64,000 nt of DNA from Pelagibacterales bacterium SAG-MED01. GTDB lineage: Bacteria > Pseudomonadota > Alphaproteobacteria > Pelagibacterales > Pelagibacteraceae. The translations under genes were made by a program, and so were the position numbers. The stretch lies in contig JACWCY010000001.1 of the NCBI GenBank assembly GCA_014654455.1, forward strand, positions 182,001-246,000. Direction: 5' to 3'. Of the stretch, positions 56,998 through 64,000 are shown piece by piece. Positions within the stretch are counted from its first letter, which is position 1; each line of letters begins with the position of its first letter. Below the pieces are notes generated by a model that searched no databases, was not told the DNA's origin, and saw only the letters and a list, made by a program, of their open reading frames with translations.

Positions 56998-58211
56998 TGA
57001 AATACATTAGCAAAAAACTTACTGTTGAAAAGATTAGCATACAAAATGTAGCTAAAAAATTTGGCACACCAGCTTATTGCTATTCTTATACACAATTAAA
57101 GAAAAATATTAACAATTTTAAAAAAAGTTTTAAATCCTTTTCTCCATTGATATGTTTTGCTGTAAAATCAAATACTAATATAAGTTTAATTCAGGAAATA
57201 AAAAAATTTGGATTAGGGGCTGATGTAGTATCGATAGGTGAACTAATGATAGCTATTAAAGCTGGTGTTAATCCAAAAAAAATTGTTTTTTCAGGTGTTG
57301 GCAAAACATCAACTGAACTAAGCTATGCTATTGATAAGAAAATATTACTAATAAATGCAGAGTCTAAAAGCGAAGTAAATGAAATTGACAGGATTGCAAA
57401 GTTAAAAAAAAAGAAAGTTCAAATTGGAATAAGATTAAATCCCAATACAGATGCTAAAACTTTAACACAAATTTCAACTGGAAAAAAAGAAAATAAATTT
57501 GGTGTAAATGACAAAACTTTTTTTGAAATTGTAAATTATTGTAAAAGTTCAAGCAATATAGAACTTAAATGTCTTAGTGTTCATATTGGAAGCCAAATTT
57601 TAGACTATAAGCCTTATGAAAAAATGTTGAAAGTAATTGATAAAATTATTAAGAAAATCAATTTTAAATTTGAATTTATAGACCTAGGTGGGGGTATGGG
57701 CATCTCTTATAATAATGATAATAATAAACTTGATTATAAAAAATATAATTTTGCTATTAAAAAATTTTTAAAAAAACATAAATCAAAAATAATATTTGAA
57801 CCTGGTAGGTCTATAATTGCAAATACAGGATCTTTAATATCCAAGATAATCTATATAAAGAAAAATGGGAAAAAAAATTTTGTTATTTTAGATGCTGCTA
57901 TGAATGATTTAATGAGACCAGCTTTATATGGTGCAATTCATAGAACATTGCCATCAATAAAAAAAAATAACGTTTTAAAAAAAAATTATGAATTTGTAGG
58001 ACCAATTTGTGAAAGTACAGACAAATTTACATCATTAAAAAATTTTCAAGAATTAAAAGAAAAAGATATTATTGTAATATGTGATGTTGGCGCATATGGA
58101 ATGTCCTTAAGTTCAAATTATAATGTGAGACCTAAACCGGTAGAATTATTAATCAAAGGATCAAAAATTAAAGTCATTAGAAAAAGACAAAAGCATAAGG
58201 ATTTAATATAG
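56997..58211 (+). CDS. lysA: Diaminopimelate decarboxylase
   Basis: PLP enzyme that makes lysine from meso-diaminopimelate. The 404-residue product has the PLP lysine Lys57 in FAVKSNTN, GADVVSIGEL, the phosphate-binding stretch DLGGGMGISY, EPGRSIIAN, and the closing CDVGAYGMSLSSNYNVRP. Its ATG shares one base with the stop of the lipoprotein gene. Length is normal. Confidence 0.97.
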   Translation: MKYISKKLTVEKISIQNVAKKFGTPAYCYSYTQLKKNINNFKKSFKSFSPLICFAVKSNTNISLIQEIKKFGLGADVVSIGELMIAIKAGVNPKKIVFSGVGKTSTELSYAIDKKILLINAESKSEVNEIDRIAKLKKKKVQIGIRLNPNTDAKTLTQISTGKKENKFGVNDKTFFEIVNYCKSSSNIELKCLSVHIGSQILDYKPYEKMLKVIDKIIKKINFKFEFIDLGGGMGISYNNDNNKLDYKKYNFAIKKFLKKHKSKIIFEPGRSIIANTGSLISKIIYIKKNGKKNFVILDAAMNDLMRPALYGAIHRTLPSIKKNNVLKKNYEFVGPICESTDKFTSLKNFQELKEKDIIVICDVGAYGMSLSSNYNVRPKPVELLIKGSKIKVIRKRQKHKDLI

Positions 58212-58223
58212 CTTTTGATAAGA

Positions 58224-58925
58224 ATGATTAAAAATTTTATATTTTCAATTTTCTTTTTTACTGGAATCATTTTTATTTCATTAATTTTTTTACCTACATT
58301 TTTTTTACCTCAAAAAATTGTTTTATTTGGTGGTAAATTAATGGGTTACTGGACTAGCTTTTGTTTGAAATTTTTTTTATCTACAAAAATTATAGTCAAG
58401 GGTAAAGAAAATATTATTGATGATGAAAAATATTTTATAGCATCATCTCATCAATCAATGTTTGAAACATTCTATCTTCAAACTATTTTTAACTCACCAA
58501 TCTTTATATTAAAAAAGGAATTGCTATTAATTCCTATTTTTGGCTGGTACTTAAAAAAAATTGGTTCAATTTCAATTAAAAGAAATAAAATTGCAAAGGA
58601 AAATTTAGGATTTTTAAACAATATTGCAAAAATAGTTAATGAATCAAAACGTCCACTTATAATTTTTCCTCAGGGGACAAGAGTTTTGCCAAATGAAAGG
58701 CCTCCATTTAAAAAAGGTGCATCAAGGATTTATGAAGAATTAAAAATTGCTTGCCAACCAGTTGCTATTAACTCGGGTTATGTTTGGCCAAAAATGGGGC
58801 CGAAAATCAGTAATAGAACTATAACTATCTCGATTTTAAAACCAATTTCAAGTAGTCATTCAAAAGAAGAATTTATTAAGATTTTAGAGAATAGTATTTA
58901 TTCAGAGCTTAACTTACTAAACTAA
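58224..58925 (+). CDS. plsC: 1-acyl-sn-glycerol-3-phosphate acyltransferase
   Basis: Adds the second acyl chain to lysophosphatidic acid at the membrane. The 233-residue product has an N-terminal membrane segment or two, the acyltransferase motif SSHQSMFET (a His-x4-Glu variant of the usual His-x4-Asp, also seen in some bacterial PlsC), and FPQGTRVLP. The ATG at 58224 is preferred over the in-frame TTG at 58215 three codons earlier. Its last 4 nt overlap dnaN, which is convergent. It follows lysA by 12 nt and may belong to that operon. Confidence 0.9.
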   Translation: MIKNFIFSIFFFTGIIFISLIFLPTFFLPQKIVLFGGKLMGYWTSFCLKFFLSTKIIVKGKENIIDDEKYFIASSHQSMFETFYLQTIFNSPIFILKKELLLIPIFGWYLKKIGSISIKRNKIAKENLGFLNNIAKIVNESKRPLIIFPQGTRVLPNERPPFKKGASRIYEELKIACQPVAINSGYVWPKMGPKISNRTITISILKPISSSHSKEEFIKILENSIYSELNLLN

Positions 58926-60034
58926 CCTTTCATCGGCATTACAACAAAAATACTATCAAAATCACCTGGGTCTTTAATCAATGCTGGAGAACCTGATTCA
59001 TTTAAATATATTTCAATTTTTTCTCCATCTAACTGTGAAGCTACATCAATTAGATATCTTGAATTAAAACTAATTTCTAAATCGTGATCAAATTTAACAC
59101 TTAGTGTTTCTTTACCATCACCACTATTCGTGTTGTTAACTGATAAATTGAGGGTATCTTTTGTAAGATTAAATTTAACACCATCTTTTTTATCAAGAGA
59201 TACTGATGCAACTCTGTCTACTGAGTCTAAAAATAATTTTAAATCAATTTCTAATTTTTTTTGATTATTTTTAGGTATAACCTGAATATAGTTTGGAAAT
59301 TTTCCATCAATTAATTTTGAAATTAAAACACTATTATTTAGTTCAAATTTAATTTTTGACTTTATGTTTGAAATTTTTACATCACCATCAAAAGTATCCA
59401 GTAAAGAACATAATTGAAAAATTGTTTTTTTGGGTAATATTATAGGATCAAAGTTTATATCGTTTTCTAACCTAATTTTAGAAATTGACATTCTATGACT
59501 ATCTGTGGCTGCAGCTGTTAAATATTTCTTATCTTCCACTTCTGTCTGATGAAAATAAATTCCACTTAAATAATGTCTAGTTTCATCATTTGAAACTGAA
59601 AATTTACATTTGTTTAATAATTTTAAAAGTTGTTTTGATTTAATTATAAATTCATTTTCATTAAAATTTTCATCTGTAAGTGGAAATTCTGAGGCACTAA
59701 TACAATTTAAGTTAAAAATAGATTTATCAGACTCTAAATGCAATTTACTTGAATCATTTAAAGTTAAGTTAATTTTTTTTCCAGAGGAAAATTTCCTTAT
59801 AATATCATACATTATTGATGATGTTGTTGTGGTGCTACCCTCTTCTATAACTTCAATATTATTGATTTGATGAATAAAAATTAAATCAAGATCTGTGGCG
59901 GTTATAGTAAGATTACCGTTTTGAGCGTTTAGCAATATATTTGATAGTATTGGAAGGGTACTTCTTTTTTCTATTACTCCTTGACAATAATTTAATGCCT
60001 GTTGAAGATCTTGTTGATTGGCGTTAAATTTCAT
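58922..60034 (-). CDS. dnaN: DNA polymerase III beta clamp
   Basis: Sliding clamp that tethers polymerase to DNA. The 370-residue product has the three-domain clamp pattern, beginning MKFNANQQDLQQALNYCQGVIEKRSTLPILSNILL, with the closing FVVMPMKG typical of beta clamps. It overlaps the end of dnaA by 11 nt, so dnaA-dnaN are coupled. Length is normal. Confidence 0.97.
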   Translation of the reverse strand: MKFNANQQDLQQALNYCQGVIEKRSTLPILSNILLNAQNGNLTITATDLDLIFIHQINNIEVIEEGSTTTTSSIMYDIIRKFSSGKKINLTLNDSSKLHLESDKSIFNLNCISASEFPLTDENFNENEFIIKSKQLLKLLNKCKFSVSNDETRHYLSGIYFHQTEVEDKKYLTAAATDSHRMSISKIRLENDINFDPIILPKKTIFQLCSLLDTFDGDVKISNIKSKIKFELNNSVLISKLIDGKFPNYIQVIPKNNQKKLEIDLKLFLDSVDRVASVSLDKKDGVKFNLTKDTLNLSVNNTNSGDGKETLSVKFDHDLEISFNSRYLIDVASQLDGEKIEIYLNESGSPALIKDPGDFDSIFVVMPMKG

Positions 60035-61439
60035 TTTCCTTATTATATAGTATCTGATTTTTTAATTTATTGATATTATCAACCATTAAATCATCTTTTT
60101 CTTTCAACTTTTCTATAGTTTTAACGGAATGAATAATGGTTGTATGGTCTCTGTTTGAAAATTCCCTTCCAATCTCTGGTAATGATTTAGAGGTTAAAAT
60201 TTTTGCCAAATATATCGCTGTCTGTCTTGGTCTGACTAAATATCTGGATCTTCTAGACGATAACATTTCATTTTTACTAATCTTAAAAAATTTGCAAACT
60301 AAAGTTTGAATCAAATCTATTGTAACTTTATTTTCACTTAGGTTTAACAAATCTTTCAATACAATTTTTACTTCTGCTAGATTAGGAGTTTTGTTGTAGA
60401 TTCTAGAAAAAGATACTATACGATTAATAGCACCCACTAATTCTCTAATATTTGATGTTATTTCTTTACTAATAAAATCTTGAGTATCTTTTGATATTTT
60501 TAATTCACCCGCATGAAAACTTTTTAATTCTTCAGTTTTTTTTTCGACAATTTTTTTTCTTAATTCACTATCTGGTTTTTGTATATCAACTACCAAACCT
60601 CCGGAAAATCTTGATTTAATTCTCTCTTGAATTCTAGATAGTTTATTTGGGGGTCTGTCAGCAGACAAGACTATCTGTGAACCTTTGTCTATTAAAGCAT
60701 TAAACGTATGAAAAAATTCTTCTTGCATTGCTTCTTTACCATTCATGAACTGAATATCATCAATTATTAGAACATCAGTATTTCTGAAGTATTCTTTAAA
60801 TTTAACCATTTCGTTTGCTTTTATTGATTTTACAAATTGATACATGAATCGTTCTGCAGAAATGAACATAATTTTATTATTATTTTTTAATTCAAAACCA
60901 ATTGAGTTTAGTAAATGTGTTTTTCCCATTCCAACCCCTCCATAAATATACAATGGGTTATATTGAGAAATATTTTCTGAGACTTTTAATGAAGCTTCAA
61001 AAGCAAGCTTGTTGCTTGAACCTGTTACAAAATTTTCAAACTTTTTATTAGGATCTATTCGATTATATTGAAGAAAAGAGTCTTTTATAAATGAAATATT
61101 TTCGTTAGTTGAAAGCTGTTCTAGATTTTTTTCTTTCTCAACTAGACTGAGGTTTTGTTCAACTATTTTAAATTCAATTCTAATTATATCTCTTCTATAA
61201 GTTTTTACTATTTGTAAAATTTGATCTAGGTATCTTGAAGTAACCCAATCTCTAATAAATCTAGTTGGCACAGATAGTAAAATATAATTATTGAACTCTT
61301 CAACAAAATTTATTTTCTTTAGCCAACTTTCATAAATATCCAAGCCTAATTTACTTTTCATTTGAGCTTGTATTAAACTCCAGTCTAAATTTTCAGCTTT
61401 TAAACTATTTATTTTTTTATTTGTAAAAGTATTATTCAT
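60024..61439 (-). CDS. dnaA: Chromosomal replication initiator DnaA
   Basis: Binds oriC DnaA boxes and opens the origin. The 471-residue product has an N-terminal DnaB-interaction domain, the AAA+ domain with Walker A GGVGMGKTH and Walker B VLIIDDIQF, and the C-terminal DNA-binding signature SNRDHTTIIHSVKTI. Start is ATG at 61439. No clear Shine-Dalgarno site was seen. It is coupled with dnaN. The 272-nt upstream gap is described separately. Confidence 0.97.
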   Translation of the reverse strand: MNNTFTNKKINSLKAENLDWSLIQAQMKSKLGLDIYESWLKKINFVEEFNNYILLSVPTRFIRDWVTSRYLDQILQIVKTYRRDIIRIEFKIVEQNLSLVEKEKNLEQLSTNENISFIKDSFLQYNRIDPNKKFENFVTGSSNKLAFEASLKVSENISQYNPLYIYGGVGMGKTHLLNSIGFELKNNNKIMFISAERFMYQFVKSIKANEMVKFKEYFRNTDVLIIDDIQFMNGKEAMQEEFFHTFNALIDKGSQIVLSADRPPNKLSRIQERIKSRFSGGLVVDIQKPDSELRKKIVEKKTEELKSFHAGELKISKDTQDFISKEITSNIRELVGAINRIVSFSRIYNKTPNLAEVKIVLKDLLNLSENKVTIDLIQTLVCKFFKISKNEMLSSRRSRYLVRPRQTAIYLAKILTSKSLPEIGREFSNRDHTTIIHSVKTIEKLKEKDDLMVDNINKLKNQILYNKENEI

Positions 61440-61711
61440 TTGCTTGGGGAAAGTTCAGTTAGAACCATAATAAGTTTTTTGCAACAAATAATTTAAGATA
61501 ATCAAAAAAAAATAAAATCTATGATTGTGTTAAATTTTAAAATTTAAAAATTTTCTTTGACAAAAAATTTTTTTATGTATCAAAATAAATAAAATTAATT
61601 TTGAGTAAGATAGATATATAAATTTACTAAATCTAAATATTGTAAATACGAATTATTAAATTTCTATATGAAGCGTATGCTTTCAGTTGAATCAACTTGA
61701 GGTATAACAGA
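61440..61711. other. dnaA upstream gap, no clear origin seen
   Basis: An AT-rich 272-nt gap between dnaA and rpsT, both on the minus strand. I found no exact TTATNCACA or TGTGNATAA box, so an oriC here is not supported. A TATTAT (61467-61472, minus) could be a -10 for dnaA. On the plus strand a TTGACA at 61557-61562 has CAAAAT 18 nt downstream, but no gene follows it. No ORF of useful length is present. Confidence 0.5.
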
Positions 61712-61972
61712 TTATATTGATGCTACTTTTTTTGAAATTCTTGAAACATTCCTCGAGGCATTTTTTTTTTTTACTATGCCTGTTTTTGCTATTTTCATTA
61801 ACTCAGAATTCAACTTAGGTAAGAACTTTAAAGCTTCAGTTTTATTTTTAGTTTCAATCAAAACGTTCATTTTCTTGAGTGCATTCTTATATCTGCTTTT
61901 CCTAGCTTTATTTACAGCTGTTTGTTTTGATATTCTTCTTATTCTTTTGATTGCAGATTTAGTATTTGCCAT
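61712..61972 (-). CDS. rpsT: 30S ribosomal protein S20
   Basis: Binds 16S rRNA in the 30S subunit. The 86-residue basic product starts MANTKSAIKRIRRISKQTAVNKARKS, the typical S20 opening. The reading frame is open further upstream to 62044, but that adds 24 residues unlike any S20, so ATG 61972 is used. It lies between mutM and dnaA on the same strand. In many alphaproteobacteria rpsT sits just before dnaA. Confidence 0.96.
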   Translation of the reverse strand: MANTKSAIKRIRRISKQTAVNKARKSRYKNALKKMNVLIETKNKTEALKFLPKLNSELMKIAKTGIVKKKNASRNVSRISKKVASI

Positions 61973-62022
61973 ATGCGCAGGGGTATAACTTGTGAATTTA
62001 TCTTGGTCAATCAAATAATTAC

Positions 62023-62886
62023 TTATTTTTGGCACGTATTGCAAAAAAAAGTGGATCTGTTTGAAATTATTTTTTTTTTGATAATTCCTTTACATCTAAA
62101 TCTTTTACATTTTAAACCTTCTCTCTGATAAACATTAAAATTTTTTTGAAAACTGCCTTTTGTTCCAGAAATATTTTTAAAATCTCTTATACTAGATCCA
62201 CCTTTACTAATTGCATTAAAAAGAACTTTTTTCGAATTAAAAATAATCTTTTTACAATCTTTTTCTATTAATGAGTTTACTTTTTTATTTGGGTTGATTT
62301 TTCCTAAAAATAAAATTTCACTAGCATAAATATTTCCTATTCCTGATACAAAATTTTGGTCGATAAGAAAATTTTTTATATTTTTTTCTTTTTTTTTGAA
62401 AAAAGAACAAACATATCTTAAATTAAATTTTGATTGAAACGGTTCTGGACCAAGATGATTAAATCTTTTTTTTAGTGAACTATAATCTTTTATTAATTGA
62501 AAAAAACCAAATCTTCTTGGATCATTATAAACCATTTTCATACCTTCAAAAATTATTTCAATATGATTGTGTTTTTTGGGTAATTCCGGTGAATTGTAAA
62601 AACTTGTATTTGTTATAGAGTTTTTTTTATTACTATGTATTAAATGTACAGTTCCTGACATTCCAAGATGTAACAAACAATAACTACTATCAGATAAACA
62701 TAAAATTAGGTATTTTGAAAACCTTTGTACTTTAATTATCTTTTTATTTTTTAAAAATCTTCCAAAATTTAAAGGGATTTTAAATCGTAAGTTTCTATTT
62801 CTTACTATTACTTTTTTTACCTTTTTTTGTTTAATTTTTTCATCTAGTGATCGTCTCACTATTTCTACTTCTGGTAATTCTGGCAT
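62023..62886 (-). CDS. mutM: Formamidopyrimidine-DNA glycosylase
   Basis: Removes oxidised purines such as 8-oxoguanine and nicks the DNA. The 287-residue product begins MPELPEVE, with the catalytic Pro2 and Glu3. It has the H2TH region LIDQNFVSGIGNIYASEILF and the C-terminal zinc finger with C-x4-C then C-x2-C, ending in CNTCQK. The C-x4-C spacing is, from memory, common in alphaproteobacterial MutM. It is divergent from ubiE with a 32-nt gap. Confidence 0.96.
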   Translation of the reverse strand: MPELPEVEIVRRSLDEKIKQKKVKKVIVRNRNLRFKIPLNFGRFLKNKKIIKVQRFSKYLILCLSDSSYCLLHLGMSGTVHLIHSNKKNSITNTSFYNSPELPKKHNHIEIIFEGMKMVYNDPRRFGFFQLIKDYSSLKKRFNHLGPEPFQSKFNLRYVCSFFKKKEKNIKNFLIDQNFVSGIGNIYASEILFLGKINPNKKVNSLIEKDCKKIIFNSKKVLFNAISKGGSSIRDFKNISGTKGSFQKNFNVYQREGLKCKRFRCKGIIKKKIISNRSTFFCNTCQK

Positions 62887-62918
62887 TTAATACTATATTC
62901 ATTATATAAATTATTTTT

Positions 62919-63623
62919 ATGCAACAATATCTTCAAAATAAAAAAGGACTAGTACAAAATGTTTTTGATCGAGTTTATGATCAATATGATCTAATGAATG
63001 ACTTTATGTCACTAGGAATTCATCGATTATGGAAAAAAAATTTATTGAACATGATGAATTCGTCACCTAACCAAAAATTAATTGATGTAGCCTGTGGCAC
63101 TGGAGATGTAGCTAAACTTTTTTTAAGATATGTAAATAAATCGTCAAAAATCACCTGTGTTGATCCAAATAAAGGGATGATTAAAAAAGGAAGGGAAAAA
63201 TTAAATGAATTCGAAAATTTGAATTGGATTATTTCACCTGCTGAGAAACTGCCTTTAGCTGATAATTCTTTTGATTTTTATACGATCAGTTTTGGTTTAA
63301 GAAATGCTAAAAATTTAAATAAAGCTCTTTCAGAGGCTTATAGAGTACTAAAACCAGGTGGTCGATATTTTTGTCTAGAGTTTTCAAAAATACAAAATCC
63401 AAGCCTAGATTTTATTTATAAAAATTATTCAAAACTTATCCCTTTAATAGGCAAAATTGTTGTTGGTGAAAAAGAGCCTTATGAATATCTTGTAAAAAGT
63501 ATTGAAAGTTTTGTAAATCAAGATGAATTGATTGATTTAATGAAAAAAAATAACTTTAAAAAATGTTCTTATAAAAATCTATCTGGTGGAATAGTCTCTA
63601 TACATAGTGGATGGAAAATTTAA
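62919..63623 (+). CDS. ubiE: Ubiquinone biosynthesis C-methyltransferase UbiE
   Basis: SAM-dependent C-methylation of the ubiquinone precursor (and of menaquinone where present). The 234-residue product has the motifs VFDRVYDQYDLMNDFMSLG, the SAM loop DVACGTGDV, GLRNAKNLNKAL and the closing GGIVSIHSGWK. Its stop shares a base with the ubiB ATG (TAATG), so ubiE-ubiB are coupled. Confidence 0.96.
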   Translation: MQQYLQNKKGLVQNVFDRVYDQYDLMNDFMSLGIHRLWKKNLLNMMNSSPNQKLIDVACGTGDVAKLFLRYVNKSSKITCVDPNKGMIKKGREKLNEFENLNWIISPAEKLPLADNSFDFYTISFGLRNAKNLNKALSEAYRVLKPGGRYFCLEFSKIQNPSLDFIYKNYSKLIPLIGKIVVGEKEPYEYLVKSIESFVNQDELIDLMKKNNFKKCSYKNLSGGIVSIHSGWKI

Positions 63624-64000
63624 TGATAAAAAAAATAATCACTTTATTTAAATTAGGAAGAAAAGTAGCTAAATCTGATATATTAAATATAACTTCAAAA
63701 TTTAAAGAACCTCCTTTGGCTGTAAAAATATTGTTTAAAGTTTTATCTTTTTCTTTTTCTCCTAAAAATCAATCAGATATAAATAAAGACGAAGGTGAGC
63801 GATTATCTAGATCGCTTGAGTCAATGGGTACTACTTTTATAAAACTTGGTCAATTTTTAGCTACCAGACCAGATATTATTGGCGAAGAACTTTCAAAAAA
63901 ACTTGAAAATCTTCAAGATAGATTGCCTCCATTTTCATTGGCACAAGCTAAAGATTTAATAGAGAATGATTTAGGTGGTAATACTTATAACTCAATAATT
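63623..64000 (+). CDS. ubiB: UbiB-family protein, 5' part, cut by window edge
   Basis: UbiB/ABC1 (protein-kinase-like) ATPases support ubiquinone biosynthesis. The visible 126 residues contain MGTTFIKLGQFLATRPDIIG, the KxGQ motif characteristic of the family, and no stop before the window end. It follows ubiE as in E. coli and many alphaproteobacteria. The ATPase core lies beyond the window. Confidence 0.93.
   Translation, partial: MIKKIITLFKLGRKVAKSDILNITSKFKEPPLAVKILFKVLSFSFSPKNQSDINKDEGERLSRSLESMGTTFIKLGQFLATRPDIIGEELSKKLENLQDRLPPFSLAQAKDLIENDLGGNTYNSII

Noticed and set aside
61973-62044. N-terminal extension of S20 to 62044
   Set aside because: It adds 24 residues absent from S20 proteins and overlaps mutM. 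MANTKSAIKR at 61972 is the canonical start.

Overview
The window is very AT-rich, densely packed DNA from a streamlined alphaproteobacterium, almost certainly a marine SAR11 (Pelagibacterales) relative. This call rests on gene content and style, not on a database search: overlapping or 0-10 bp gene junctions, lysine/asparagine/isoleucine-rich proteins, few terminators, a RegB-type redox kinase, the BolA-J protein-CobS-CobT block, a TAXI-TRAP transporter, FdxA next to CarD, a SUV3-like helicase and COQ7. No rRNA, transposase, phage gene or CRISPR array was seen.

Layout. 1-5.2 kb: fmt (cut by the window edge), def, a large unknown exported protein, a 59-residue membrane peptide, then aroK-aroB facing bolA. 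5.3-12.1 kb: J-domain protein, cobS, cobT, facing regB and gyrB, then tRNA-Ser(GGA). 12.1-16.2 kb: an accessory surface-glycan block (two glycosyltransferase-like proteins, an RmlD-like reductase, an FkbM methyltransferase, a GT17 enzyme) between tRNA-Ser and lepA. 16.2-25.8 kb: a minus-strand translation block, thrS-infC-rpmI-rplT-pheS-pheT-lepA, preceded by a GT4 glycosyltransferase. 25.8-38.6 kb: hydrolase, gltB/gltD, uppP, an EamA transporter, and a pyruvate dehydrogenase pair in which E1 carries its own lipoyl domain. 38.6-45.4 kb: thiolase, tRNA-Arg(ACG), a 32-residue membrane peptide, a thioesterase, and an aminotransferase followed by a TAXI-TRAP transporter. 45.5-49.8 kb: SUV3-like helicase, TerB, ferredoxin, CarD, and opposite them a 24-residue Lys/Arg peptide gene with its own promoter and terminator. 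50-58.9 kb: acyl-CoA synthetase, tRNA-Leu(CAA), a DedA-dsbB-coq7 operon, HNH nuclease, esterase, HIG1 protein, a thioredoxin-like protein, and argH-LptM-like lipoprotein-lysA-plsC. 58.9-64 kb: dnaN, dnaA, rpsT, mutM, ubiE and the start of ubiB.

The genes are mostly core housekeeping: N-formylmethionine handling, aromatic and lysine/arginine biosynthesis, ammonia assimilation, pyruvate oxidation, ubiquinone synthesis (coq7, ubiE, ubiB), replication start and translation. The least explained parts are several very small genes below the usual length cut-off (at 3148-3327, 40156-40254, 49701-49775 and 56866-56997), the lipoyl-E1 fusion, cobS/cobT without cobN in view, the large exported protein, and the glycan block beside tRNA-Ser. 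The 24-residue basic peptide is the strongest candidate for something undescribed. It is almost pure Lys/Arg/Ala, with a consensus -35 box, a perfect hairpin in the leader, a good Shine-Dalgarno site and a strong terminator.
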